Shown: positions 50,378 through 61,245 of the stretch, one piece after another
How positions within the stretch are numbered: position 1 is the first letter of the stretch
Layout of the letters: each line of letters begins with the position of its first letter
Source of the DNA: Paragorgia papillata
Taxonomy: Eukaryota > Cnidaria > Anthozoa > Scleralcyonacea > Coralliidae
Assembly (NCBI GenBank): GCA_035771165.1
Contig: JAWNZC010000344.1
Coordinates: 1,132,501 to 1,196,500, forward strand
DNA: 64,000 nucleotides
Reading direction: 5' to 3'
Made by a program: the position numbers and the translations under genes
Notes under the pieces: model-generated
Told to the model about the DNA's origin: nothing
The model's input: the letters and a program-made list of their open reading frames with translations, nothing else
Databases searched by the model: none

Positions 50378-50487
50378 ACAGGGATTGGAGGCAAGTTTTT
50401 ATTCATTCAACTGCACGAGATATTCCAGAGACAACCTAACGCTTATTGAGGATATGTAGTGTTCAATTATATTACAGAATCATCCCC

Positions 50488-50547
50488 AGAGAAACATAAA
50501 GAAATATTTTCATTTAGATTAATCATGAAAATATTTCATGTTTCTCT
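50488..50547. repeat. Short hairpin repeat
   Basis: AGAGAAACATAAAGAAATAT at 50488 is mirrored by ATATTTCATGTTTCTCT ending at 50547, with a loop of about 11 bp. It is probably a small foldback or MITE relic. Confidence 0.6.
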
Positions 50548-51564
50548 AAGGAGGGCTCTTTTAAAACCCTCCATGTACATGTCCGCCATGTTTGCCTTGA
50601 ATTTTGGAGTGACGGTCCACCTTTCAGTCTATATAGAGTTCGGTGTAGCAAACCAAAACAGTTTTTAGACCTAACAACATGGCTGACCACATATGCAGGC
50701 CATGAAACCTCACGCCTTGGCAGATTGACAGCAGAAGCTTTTCAGAGTAACATATTGACGAAATATAGTGAAGTATTACATAAGTTGAACGTCCAAACTT
50801 TATAACTATTTTAGTTATTAATGTTCTGACTAGTCAGTTCTTGTACTATCAACTAAGGATAATAGGATATAGATGTATACTTGTGGTTACATGTATTTAT
50901 AAACTTAAAAAAAACTTTTAAATTAAAGTATCTACCGATAGTATAAATTATAACTATACATAATATATACATATATAAAATAAACGAAGTTACTTGCTGA
51001 AATGGTCTCAAACTGGCCGGTCAAATTGGGTCAGGTAATTGATGTAAAGCCCAACAAGGTACCATAGTGTATATATATATATTATTTGAATAAGCTAGTG
51101 AACATTTCTTATTTACGTATATATATATATATATACGTTGTAAAACGTTTTTATACTACTGTATTATGTATGATGGTAGTTGCAGTGCAACGTGGTACCA
51201 AACAGGAAATGTGTGTTAATGTGTGATAATAACATTTCTACACGATAATAGTCTACGTGTATACCCATGCTGACGCGTCGCATTCGTTTCATCCATACCT
51301 CACATTCGTTTCGGCATATTTTGGGTAAATTACACTTTACGGACATTCTATTTCGATTCAAGATGGTGGATTCAATGTTTGAGACTCGGCTGTACGATGC
51401 ATGCAAATTTCAAGATATTTACTGCATATGACTTCCAATCACCTGCAAGAGGAAAGATTCGATGAAGATCAAGAAAAGGCACTGACAGAAGCAGTTCTTT
51501 CGGCGAAAAGATTTTCTTCAGCGTGGTTATACACTCGGGTTACGATAAACCTTTTCTTTCAAAC
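50548..51564. other. AT-rich gene-free stretch
   Basis: No supported gene. (TA)n tracts lie near 51070 and 51120. A short open stretch at 51401-51570 could be part of an exon, but no splice sites confirm it. Confidence 0.4.
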
Positions 51565-51572
51565 TGCATGTT

Positions 51573-53087
51573 CAGGGGCGGATCCAGGAATTTTCATACG
51601 TTAGTCAAAATTTTAGTTGTCAACACTCAGGGGGGGGGGGGATTTTTTTGGGGAGGTTGTATGATTCATCAGAGAACAGACCAGGTATTCAGTATTAAAT
51701 TAAAAATTAACTGGCTTAAAGCAGGAGTTTACAGTTTATTTCACATGATCGTATTACACCACACCATGCTGTCCGCTCAATTGATAGCCTAACATTAGCA
51801 ACAAAATAGACTATAAAATACAATGCCACATATTTAGTTCGGTGAATAAATATATAGAATAATAGATAATATATATTTATGACACTAGTCAATATGCCCA
51901 TCAGTTAAAGCATTTTCTCCTGCAAAGCCAAAGGCAATTTTGGCAGCCTGGCAGGTTATGATCGTATTACACCAGACCATGCTGTCGGTCTATTGATAGC
52001 CTAACAAAATAGACTAAATACAAATATACAATGCCACTTATTTTGTTCGGTCACTTCGGTGAATAAATATATAGAATAATCGATACCTAAGTCGAAATCT
52101 TTAGCTGATATTAATTGATATAATGCTGCTTTTATAATGCATTTATATGATTTAGATATTAATAACCTTTTGACCGCAAAAATATGCTAATTTGGGTAAA
52201 TTCCATCGAGATTATCATATACAAGCCTAAATATTAAAATCGGCGCACAGCTTGTTCTGTTAATAGACATTCTAAAACAAGACAAAATATGTTTAATTTA
52301 CCTTATAGCAGTACAGGACTTGTTCTTTTGATCTCGAACACACTTCGGGATTAAACTCTCGGCACCAAAATTTCTACTGAGGCAGAAGTTCGTGCTGTTT
52401 ATCGCACTCAAAAGCTCTTCAACAGAACTCTTCGGCGAAGCGTCGATTCGCTTCATCAGATCAGCATAAATTTCTTGTAGACATTTTTTATCGTTCCCCG
52501 CAAACGCAGACTGAACAGTATCGTAAATACTACAAGACATTGCTGTTTAAATTCTTTCTACTCTAACGTGGGACTTCGAATTGAACCTCAGTGGCCAAGC
52601 AGCGATCAGAACGGCTGGATTCGTCAGCCCTTGAGTGTATACAGCAAGATCATATCCCACGCTGCGAATCGGTCAAGATCGGTCAAAAAATGTGACCAAT
52701 AAGAATACGAATATTTTGTGAATTAGCCAATCAGATAGCTTGTATACGAGCCCCTGATTCCTAAATCGGTCAGGACTCCCCACAGATCGGTCAAAATTGC
52801 TGATCTCCACGGAGATGAGCATATTGACCAATCAGATGGCTAGAATCTGACTCAGATCGGTCAAAACTCACGCGTAAGTCCGCTGTTCGTCGACTTGATA
52901 ATATTACTTTACAGAAACTCAGCCGCAGCATGAAACTTGATAACTGTACTACAATGGTGCCGCTGCTTGAAAATAGATAACTCATCATAACTGGACTATC
53001 ATTCGAATTTTAATTAATTAACTATTTAACTCCGCAATTTTTACGTTAGTCGCGTGACTGGTTTGACGACCCCTAGATCCGCCCCTG
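51573..53087. mobile_element. Nonautonomous hAT-like transposon (1,515 bp) with 8-bp TSD TGCATGTT
   Basis: The left end is CAGGGGCGGATCCAGG. The right end, read on the minus strand, is CAGGGGCGGATCTAGG. The TSD TGCATGTT lies at 51565-51572 and 53088-53095. Inside, a segment of about 120 bp is duplicated (around 51741-51870 and 51955-52085), and the right third carries repeated ATCGGTCA words (about 52668-52865), possible subterminal transposase-binding sites. The only coding piece is one minus-strand first exon (52302-52540). No transposase catalytic region is present, so it must depend on another element for movement. Confidence 0.85.
52302..52540 (-). CDS. First exon of an unknown transposon gene
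   Basis: An ATG-initiated exon of 79 codons plus 2 nt, starting MSCSIYDTVQSAF, ending at the donor ATAAG then GTAAATT (phase 2). No zinc finger or catalytic motif is visible. It lies inside the transposon at 51573-53087. The transposon at 62415 has an analogous first exon with the same donor phase, which suggests both carry the 5' part of their transposase or accessory gene. No downstream exon remains here. Confidence 0.5.
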
Positions 53088-53095
53088 TGCATGTT

Positions 53096-53636
53096 AACGG
53101 TCAAAGTCAAACCTCTTCCCTCAAACTGTTACCCGTCAAACTGTTAAAGTGTAACTGAGTCGATATAGAATGTTGCCTAAATTTAGTTTAATTTATCCGA
53201 GACGTGAAACGAATATGTCGTATGCGGGGCAAGCTTTTCTCGTAGATCCCGTGCATGCATGGCATTGGTTTACACGTACGCTACGCGGTAAAGAAGGAAA
53301 ACGGAAGACTTCTCATGTGAACACAAATGATGCAATATTAGTATATCGCTTTTTAAATCTGTCTGTTGTGTAAGGATTATTTGTCTCTTGAGGTGATTCC
53401 GTAGTAATTTTTCCTGAAAACCAATCTTCAAATTTTTGACATACACTTATGAAAAAAAATTGGGGTCATCAAACTCGTTTGGAAAATATATCTGCTATAA
53501 TTTTTCTCGAAATATGCTGGGCTGTTTTGACAAACTGTCTTTTCCGTATTGTATCATTAAAAAATCAATACTACAACTTTGTTTACATGACATTGGCTGG
53601 TAAAATATTTGATAATTTTATACCTACTAATAAACT
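53096..53636. other. Short inter-element spacer
   Basis: Sequence between two transposons. A 67-codon open stretch at 53170-53373 (MLPKFSLIYPRRETN...) has no supporting evidence. GTGATTCCGTAGTA at about 53391 echoes the foldback family near 56.9 and 57.7 kb. Confidence 0.4.
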
Positions 53637-53644
53637 ATATTGTA

Positions 53645-56441
53645 TAGGCCTTTCCCGATTGCGCTGAGCACTTTTTGAGCACTTTTTTTAGTTTGGAGCA
53701 CTATTTTGCATGTTGAGCAACCTTGAGCACTTCTTCGCACTTTGGGCAACATTTGAGCAATATTTCACATTTCGAGCGAATTTCGAGCAACAAAAAGTCA
53801 GCAATTATAGAATTCGATTCGTACCTCGATTAACTAAACATACAATTCGGTGTAAGGTTTAAAAATTGACGGGTATTATTCTATATATAATTTAGGTAAA
53901 ACTCCAAAAGAAAAGCCGTACAGCTGCATATGACATTACGCTTAAAAAATTAGAACGCTGACTTTTTCGCGTTCTCTTTTTTTTGTCGTAAACAACTCCA
54001 TATACGGAAGTTTGTTCCATATATGGAGAAAGACGTGGAAACAGATTTTTAAAAATGCTGATTTTTTTTGCCAAAATGTTTTTGCCAGAATTTTTTTTGG
54101 CGGTTTTCGAGGGCTGAAATGGAAGCACTAAATCAGTCGGACTCGGAGTCGGAAAACAATAGCAATGAAGACGAAGAAGTGATTGATCCAATTACAATAG
54201 CAGTAAATGCTGGAGCTTCCCTAAGTGCTCCAGAAAGTGCTTTGATAGCACGAAAGCGAAAAGTTCCGATCAACAAAGGGAAGAACAAGCAAAGAGGAAG
54301 CGCCAAAACCACCAATGTGAGTACATGGGATCGTCTGAAAGAGTACCCAAAGCAACACTTTGCCGTGGTAAACGGAAAGCTTAGATGCAATGCTTGCAGT
54401 GAAGTTCTTGCTGATAAGAAAAGTTCTATTGAAAGACACACGAAATCAAAGAAACATGAGAAGGGCCTGGCTGATATTGAAAGAAATAATCAGAACAGCA
54501 GTCCATCAAAGAATGCCTGCAGAAGAGGGCTAAACGGGAAAATGCAAGTGGATCAACGTTGCCTTCAGATATACAACTGTATCGGTATGAGCTTGTCGAG
54601 TCTGCTCTGTCGGGAGGAGTGGCTCTATCGAAAGTGGATGCTATGCGTCCCTTTCTCGAGAAATATGGTCACAGGCTAACCAGTAGTGCCCACCTTAGTG
54701 AGCTTATACCTGCTGTACTAGAGAAAGAAAAGGAGACTCTAAAAGAGGAGCTAAAGGTTGCAACGGAGGCTTCTGTCATTTTTGACGGGACTGCCAGGTT
54801 GGGTGAGGCGTTGGCGATCGTAGTGCGCTACATACAGGAAGATTTTAAGCCGACTCAGAGACTTGTACGTCTAGAGGTCCTCGCAAAGTCACTTAAGGGA
54901 GAGGAGTTGGCTCAAAGGCTGATGTCATGTTTGGCTGTGGACTATAACTTTGGTCCGGGGGTAATCATTGGAGCGATGCGAGATGGTGCAGCAGTGAATG
55001 GAGCTGCCTTGAGACAACTGAAGTTCTTTTATGCAGACCTTTTGGACGTTGTATGCTTTTCTCACACTTTAGACAATGTTGGCTCTCATTTTGAATTCCA
55101 AGTTTTGGATTCGTTTACCCGCTTTTGGATAGGTTTCTTTTCCCACAGTTACAACGCCAGGCTTGTTTGGAGAGAGAAAACTGGGCAGTCAATTCGTACC
55201 TGCAGTGACACACGGTGGTGGAGCAAATGGGAGGTGCTTAAGCAAGTGTTGGAATTGTTTGCGGATATCGAGCCTTTCCTTCGCGAGAACGAGGAAATTT
55301 GTCCAGCAAATCGTCGGCATCTCCTGGAAATATTTGATAATCCCCAAAGCTGTCAAAACCTACGCTTGGAGTTGGCTGCTCTTATCGATGCCGGAGTGCA
55401 TTTTGTAAATGCAACCTATTACCTAGAAGGGGACGCGCCTTTAATTTTTTCTTGCTACGAGCGTCTTTCAGCTGTTGCACAGGCTGTTGCAGTCGATCAC
55501 TACCCTAATACCAATGCGGTTGCTCATGAAATTGCAAACGGCAACGTTGCCATCTACAATCAGCTAATGGCACAAGCAAAGGCTTGTATTCGGCCCGGAC
55601 TGAACTTTTACCAGCGAAAATTCAGCGTACAGTTTCGTGACACAGTAAGAGCTTTTAAAGCAGCACGATTCTGTTGCCCTGTACAAGTGCAAGCCCTACG
55701 TCCGACATCAGCATCACTGGAAGAGCTAAGGAATTTCCCTTTCGTCAACAATGACGCCACAATAGCGAATCTAGCGCAAGAGCTTCCTCTGTATATCGCT
55801 GCAGCTGATGGGGTCAACGTCGCATGCGAGGAGGACAAAGTCACTTGGTGGGCTGCTCACAGAGATACCCTTCCACACTGGTGTGCACTTGTCAAGAACC
55901 TACTGCTGATTCAACCAAGTTCTGCTGCGGCTGAAAGGGTTTTCAGTCTCCTTTCAAATGCATTTACGTCACAGCAAGACTCTGCTCTGCAAGATTACCT
56001 GGAAGCTTCTGTCATGCTACGATACAATAAGGCAAAAAGAGTCTAACACTGTTGTACGAAAATTCTTAATCAGTAGACAGACTCACAGAAGTAAGACTAA
56101 GAGTATTCAAATTTTATTATGCACGTGATAAAGCATTTTTACGTTCGTCGTTCCATGTGAAGTAACTTGAAAAATATTATTGTTCTATATTCTATCAACC
56201 TTTCGTAACAAGTAACACACTAACAACCTGTCGAATAATACTACGCAAAATAGATTGTAAGGTTAATTACTTCAGTAAAAATTGACACATTTTGACATTT
56301 ACGAAAATCTTAGAGGTAACTGTTCACAATTTTAGCACTTTTTGAGCACTATTTTGAGATTTTGAGCACTTTTTGAGCACTTTTTCGCCATTTTTGCCAG
56401 CACTTTTTTAGGATTTTACCAGCGCAATCGGGAAAGGCCTA
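53645..56441 (+). mobile_element. Nearly complete hAT transposon (2,797 bp) with 8-bp TSD ATATTGTA
   Basis: The terminal inverted repeat is TAGGCCTTTCCCGATTGCGC (plus TG) at the left, mirrored perfectly at the right. The 8-bp TSD ATATTGTA lies at 53637-53644 and 56442-56449. GAGCAC repeats occupy both subterminal regions in the same orientation. The transposase gene (54119-56046) fills the middle. Perfect TIRs and TSD indicate a recent insertion. Confidence 0.93.
54119..56046 (+). pseudogene. hAT transposase, one frameshift
   Basis: I start it at the ATG at 54119. The N-terminus has an acidic stretch, then a basic segment, then a BED-type zinc finger with C90, C93, H107 and H113. Near 54485-54505 the frame must shift (one base missing or two extra). 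Coding then continues without a stop to 56046. The second part has hAT landmarks: VIFDGTARLGEA (first catalytic Asp), AMRDGAAVNGAA (second Asp region), CFSHTLDNVG (CxxH), SDTRWWSKWEV, and the C-terminal dimerisation block QPSSAAAERVFSLLSNAF. A total of about 640 residues is normal for hAT. By family it excises and reinserts DNA with 8-bp TSDs. The single shift may be an inactivating mutation or an assembly indel. Confidence 0.88.
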
Positions 56442-56449
56442 ATATTGTA

Positions 56450-56900
56450 CATACAACAAAAGATGCACAAAATATTTCGAAAAAGAACAATTGACAAGCA
56501 TTTTTGTAATCACACAATATTCCACCGTTTTACTTGTTATGCAAAGGAGCGAGTGTGAAAAAATACGATATTTCGAATTCTGGAAATTCTGGAACTTTTT
56601 CTTGTGCTTTTATATAATTATGCTGTAGAATTTATAGGTAAAACAAATTAGCAGAAAAGAAGAAGGGGTCACCGGATGTCTTCGTGAGCTATCTAAGACC
56701 ATCTAACGTTAAAGCTTCAAACAAGGGTGTTTTCCCAACATTTCATCTTACGAAACTACGCTACAAATTTCTGATTTTTTAACAAAGCGAAAAATTAAGT
56801 TATTAGCTCCTTGACAAACCATTAGTAGTCTCCTCGGTGAGATTTTTTTTAGCTAACACTTGTTTATACCCTTATTAAACATGACAGAAATATACGAAGA
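56450..56900. other. AT-rich gene-free stretch
   Basis: Sequence between the hAT element and the foldback nest. No ORF or repeat recognised. Confidence 0.5.
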
Positions 56901-57746
56901 ATAGATGTGCAATGCAAAACTACGGAATCACCTTAACGTAAACTAAACTATAGGTGCTCCTGATTAGTTTTTATCTCTGGGCAAGTTTAGGAATTATGCG
57001 GCAATGTTAGCATATATGTTTATTCATTAGTTTATTCAGTTCCAGCGATGTTAGCATATATGTAGTTCCATATAACTGAATTAAATAAACTAATGAATAA
57101 ACATATATGCTAACATCAACCTCGTACCCAGGGCATTTTGCCTCCACGTCGGGAGGTCGGCGAAAATGGCCCTGGCATCGGCTGGTCACGTGACACCCAG
57201 AATTTTGGGGTGTTATGGCAAGAAAATTTATGCGGCTTTTGTGTTTTGCTCTTTGTATAATACGTATGCATGAATAATAAATAGAAATATTCAACGCTTT
57301 GTCGAGTCACTCATGTGAAGCCTTCACCAGAAAAGCAACTGGGATAGCATTATTCATAATGATACTCCCACGATTATCCAGAAGACATGTAAATGTCATG
57401 AACAAACATACATCTAATGTTGTTCTTGACTATAACCAAAGCTATCGTTTCCATTCTTTGAGTAAACTTTGCAGAGTGGATCCCATTGCAATTCAAATTT
57501 CCTGAATAAATTATACTCTATCTGAATTAATCGGGTTCTTAAACCGACCAATCAGATTATAGAATCGACCAGCCGATGCCAGGGCCATTTTCGCCGACAT
57601 CCCGACGTGGAGGCAAAATGACCTGGGGACGAGGTTGTGCTAACATCGCATAATTCCTAAACTTTTCCAGAGATAAAAACTAATCAGGAGCACATATAGT
57701 TTAGTTTACGTTAAGGTGACTCCGTAGTTTTGCATTGCGCATCTAT
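56901..57746. repeat. Outer foldback element with a MITE in its loop
   Basis: The left arm, 56901-57011 (landmarks GCAATGCAAAACTACGGAAT and TTATCTCTGGGCAAG), is mirrored at 57639-57746 (CTTTTCCAGAGATAAAAAC and CTCCGTAGTTTTGCATTGC). Next to the left arm is a second smaller hairpin, 57004-57117 (ATGTTAGCATATATGTTTAT mirrored by ATAAACATATATGCTAACAT). The 521-bp MITE sits between, at 57117-57637. Confidence 0.82.
57117..57637. mobile_element. 521-bp MITE with 9-bp TSD TGCTAACAT
   Basis: The ends are CAACCTCGTACCCAGGGC on the left and, read on the minus strand, CAACCTCGTCCCCAGGTC on the right. The inverted repeat continues inward through TGCCTCCACGTCGGGAGGTC and GAAAATGGCCCTGGCATCGG. TSD copies lie at 57108-57116 and 57638-57646. 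A 9-bp TSD and a long TIR suggest a Mutator-like family. There is no coding capacity. Confidence 0.82.
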
Positions 57747-57855
57747 TTATAAATGTGCTCGGTCAAAATTACTGTCAAGGTAAGACATGAACCATGCAAA
57801 ACCTCATCTTATAGACCTTTTTAGGGAAGCACGGGTGGCGTGTCCTGTTAGCACA
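57691..57855. repeat. 165-bp direct repeat, copy 1
   Basis: Nearly identical (about two differences) to 58860-59024, offset 1,169 bp. It begins CACATATAGTTTAGTTTACG and ends in the first 32 bp of the 5S-derived SINE. Its left part is also the outer arm of the foldback element. Confidence 0.92.
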
Positions 57856-58131
57856 CCGCCTCTCACCAAAAGTTGAGCCCGGTTAGACGGGGTTAGTACT
57901 TGGATGGGTGACCACTTGGGAATGACCCCGTTGTTGAGCTGGAAACTAATGTGAGTAGAGTTGTAGTTGATCTCTCCTGTGCTTCGAGGGTTTTTCGCCG
58001 GGTTCTCCGGTTTTCCTCCCTCCGCAAAACCAACACTTACATCATGATAGTCATGTTTAATTGGGGCATTTCGCTCTGTTTGACCACCAGTTGCTATAGG
58101 CAATAAAGTCATTAAATCTAAATCTAAAAAT
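57824..58131 (+). mobile_element. 5S-rRNA-derived SINE
   Basis: The 5' part contains GGTTAGTACTTGGATGGGTG ACC at 57891-57913, the internal control region of 5S rRNA. A non-5S body follows, with GTTTTTCGCCGGGTTCTCCG and then GTTTTCCTCCCTCCGC, which I recognise from repeats common in cnidarian genomes. It ends in a (TAAATC)n/poly-A-like tail, ATTAAATCTAAATCTAAAAA. The 5S portion is too altered to be a working 5S gene. Box C supplies the RNA polymerase III promoter of 5S-type (SINE3-like) elements. Confidence 0.75.
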
Positions 58132-58859
58132 AAGTGCAGAGTGCGTCATCTTCCTCGGCTAGTGACGTCATTTTCAGCCTTTTGAATTCTATACAAAACT
58201 GAAAAGCTAAGAAAATAAACGTAATTGAAAAGAATTCAAAAGAAAAATTTAAAAGAATTTGAAGTCCTAGGGTGAAAATTACGTATTCTATACTTATTAA
58301 AAGGGTCTATAGTAATCAGAAACATATCTAATAAACCTTAAATATCAGCAATCCGTCCCTAGTAATTGGTTTGTTATCTTTTCGTTTCTTGTCCAAATTC
58401 TTTTTTTTGGCGTTTCACCATTTCTTCGTTTTGGTAAAAATCCATCAAGTAATTGAAGAAGATGTGTGTCTCAAAGGTTTGATGACAACTACTTCTCAAT
58501 CGCCTAACGTTTTTCCGGTTGTTTTGTGATTCTTGTATGCTGGTGGATATTGTGTTTGATTGATTGCATAAATTGATATCATGAAATCGGCACAATGTAG
58601 CCTAGTTTCTAAGCCTTTCGTTTCCGCCATGAGCTTGGCCGCGTAGTCGGTTTGGGTTCTTGGGAAGACTGGGGAGAGGCTGGAAACGAGAAGGCCTAGC
58701 AACATTCGTAATCGTTCTGGCCCTTCGAGTGTTCCTGGGATCTAGCGTAGCGACAGTATATTATATAAAAAGCACAAGGCTGTCTGCGAAGATTTTACCA
58801 AAGATCTTGGCAATTGGAGCTCGAAATGAAAATTGAACTGTTTAACTTTCAACTTTTGG
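58132..58859. other. Gene-free stretch between direct repeats
   Basis: AT-rich sequence without a supported gene. Minus-strand open stretches at 58374-58705 have no domain or splice support. Confidence 0.45.
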
Positions 58860-59024
58860 CACATATAGTTTAGTTTACGTTAAGGTGACTCCGTAGTTTT
58901 GCATTGCGCATCTATTTATAAATGTGATCGGTCAAAATTACTGTCAAGGTAAGACATGAACCATGCAAAACCTCATCTTATAGACCTTTTTAGGGAAGCA
59001 CGGGTGGCGTGTGCTGTTAGCACC
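58860..59024. repeat. 165-bp direct repeat, copy 2 (with truncated SINE head)
   Basis: The second copy of 57691-57855. The SINE head GGGAAGCACGGGTGGCGTGT is present but stops after GTTAGCAC, where unrelated sequence begins. Confidence 0.92.
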
Positions 59025-59258
59025 AGGACGCTTATATATAGGGCGGTGAAACGAGAGAGCGCGCGCTGATCGATGTGTGATGCAGGGGTTTGGGTATGAC
59101 TAATGTCTTTTTCTGGTCAGCGGTGCTTACCCTTCGTGTTAACATAGGTTGTTTCCTGATTGTTACAGTAATCACGCAATATATCACGCAATCGTTTTTG
59201 GTTTATAAAAACACAGGGTAAAAATAATGATATATAAGCAAAACGGGAAGAAACAAAA

Positions 59259-59858
59259 ATGGCGAGTAAATTTGAACTAGACGATGTTTCCAACTTGAGT
59301 TTGTTAGACGATACTGACAGTGACGATAAGGATGTTTCTTCCGCAAACCCGTACGACCTTTCTGCAGATACATCTACTGTCTGTTCTGGTATTTCGATGG
59401 ACAATTTAATATCCTTTTTACAAACTCTTGCAAGGATTTATGTCACGAAGTTGACGAATGAGCAAAGAGTGATTTCCATGGCACTGGAAGCAGTATTGGC
59501 TCCCAGCAGATTTAATCTCGTGCAGGAATTCATACAGTGCCTCTTGACATTCGTTCAAGATTGTTTTCGACAAGTTGAAAATGAAAAAGGACACCAAAGA
59601 AGAGCTGTAAAAATAGAAAAGATATTTGCGAACAAGAGATCGACTGGCCCGCAATATATCGTGTTAGAAAATGCATGGGATAATATGATTTTCTCCCCAG
59701 ACATTATCAACGACGTGCTTCAAAAACAATACTCCAGCACACTTTGCAGCATTTCTGGTCATCAGATAATAAATGGGAAACCGGTGTATATAAAACTAAA
59801 CAGTGTACGTATGGGCGGCCGTTACCACCAAAAATACCCCGGTGGTGAAACCAACTAA
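59259..59858 (+). CDS. Orphan ORF, 199 residues, function unknown
   Basis: The ORF opens in a good start context (CAAAAATGGCG), 30 bp after a TATA-like GATATATAAG at 59228. The N-terminus is Asp/Ser-rich (LLDDTDSDDKDVSS). A predicted helical region follows (NLISFLQTLARIYVTKLTNE, LVQEFIQCLLTFVQDCFRQV), then a basic segment and a short mixed domain ending GGRYHQKYPGGETN. I do not recognise a family. It could be a single-exon gene, or a first exon using a GT in the final CGGTGGTGAAACC. The 20-bp minisatellite begins about 30 bp after the stop. Possibly part of an unidentified transposon. Confidence 0.5.
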   Translation: MASKFELDDVSNLSLLDDTDSDDKDVSSANPYDLSADTSTVCSGISMDNLISFLQTLARIYVTKLTNEQRVISMALEAVLAPSRFNLVQEFIQCLLTFVQDCFRQVENEKGHQRRAVKIEKIFANKRSTGPQYIVLENAWDNMIFSPDIINDVLQKQYSSTLCSISGHQIINGKPVYIKLNSVRMGGRYHQKYPGGETN

Positions 59859-59890
59859 CGTATTACGAACTGACGTAACAAAAATACAAA

Positions 59891-60530
59891 TGATTCAATC
59901 AATATGAGTGAAATGACTCAACTAGTTGCGAAATGATTCAAGCAGTTGTGGAATGATTCAACCAGTTGTGAAATGATTCGATCAATACACGTGGAATGAC
60001 TCAACCAGTTGAGAATTGATTCAATAAATGTGCGTAAAATGATCCGACTAGTTGTGAATTGACTCATCTGGTTGTGAAATGACTCAAATGCTTAGAGGCG
60101 GCGTGCTGTTTTTGTAATTAATACGACGCAATGTGTATAACAAGCGGAAACGTCAATCAACCTAAAGTGAAATCACTCAACCAAATGTGAAATGACTCAA
60201 CCTAAAGTGAAACGACTCAACTAAGTGTGAAACGACTCAACCTAAAGTGAAACGACTCAACCTAAAGTGAAACGACTCAACCTAAAGTGAAACGACTCAA
60301 CCTAAAGTGAAATGACTCAACCTAAAGTGAAATGACTCAACCAAATGTGAAATGACTCACCTAAAGTGAAACGACTCAACCTAAAGTGAAATCACTCAAC
60401 CAAATGTGAAATGACTCAACCAAATGTGAAACGACTAAACCTAAAGTGAAATCACTCAACCAAATGTGAAACAAAGGGGGTGACTATGGGCTCGAGATTG
60501 AATGTGAAACGACTAAACCTAAAGTGAAAC
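59891..60530. repeat. 20-bp minisatellite with TGACTCA (AP-1-like) cores
   Basis: About 30 units. The right two-thirds is a regular 20-bp repeat, AACCTAAAGTGAAACGACTC; the left third is a looser form with ATGATTCAACCAGTTGTGAA. I count nine exact TGACTCA words, with CGACTCA and TGATTCA as the main variants. Confidence 0.92.
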
Positions 60531-61245
60531 GCGTTGTTGACCCGAGACTATTACTGCTGACCACATTTTATAAAATACACCCGGCTCATATAATCAAGAC
60601 TCCTCGCGATACTGAGTCTTTATATTGTAATTTGTTCGTGGATTTGACCCGCTAAAGGTAAGTAATTTACGTTCATCGTACACATAAACAGTCTGAACCG
60701 TTGATTTTAGCTGTGTTCCTATCTTTTAAAATTTTAACAGTCAGTATTTCTATATAATAGCTCATTTACATGAATCCCGGTTCCCGCCACAAATCTAAAT
60801 ACATGGCCATGCATGCATGGTGTCAATATGGTCACACGTGCGTGCTCGTGTCATTTTCGGCCTCTAAAACTCCGGGTTGATAAAAACATGATTTGCAGGA
60901 CCTGGTCGTTAATAAAGAACGTGGGATATCGATTATTTGCTCACTGTCGATCGTTTTTATGTAGGCTATATTAAAATACTCCTATAGATTGTGTGTTGTC
61001 GTTCGAATCCGAGGGCAAAGCCCCAAGGATTTATGTCGTTAATAAACCAAGATAAGGTGAGGTGCTTAAGTTATTTATATTAAACATGATCAAGGAGGTT
61101 TTCTTTGAAAGAATTTAATATGAAAAAAGCTTGTTGCGAGGTTCTATCCTAAATAAATAATAAGAAAGTTTTATTACTTGCAAATTTTTTTTGCACAAAA
61201 TTAGGGTGTTGAACACAAGGGTGAAATAGCTGAAATAGCTGAGAG
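60531..61245. other. Mostly gene-free; one strong splice donor at 60658
   Basis: GCTAAAG then GTAAGTAA at 60651-60665 is a near-consensus splice donor without an ORF in front of it. It could end a 5' untranslated exon of the plus-strand gene whose coding exons lie at 62119 and 62274. No other feature. Confidence 0.35.

Noticed and set aside
57824..57950. Functional 5S rRNA gene
   Set aside because: Only the internal control region is conserved. The 5' half is altered, and a SINE body with a tail follows.
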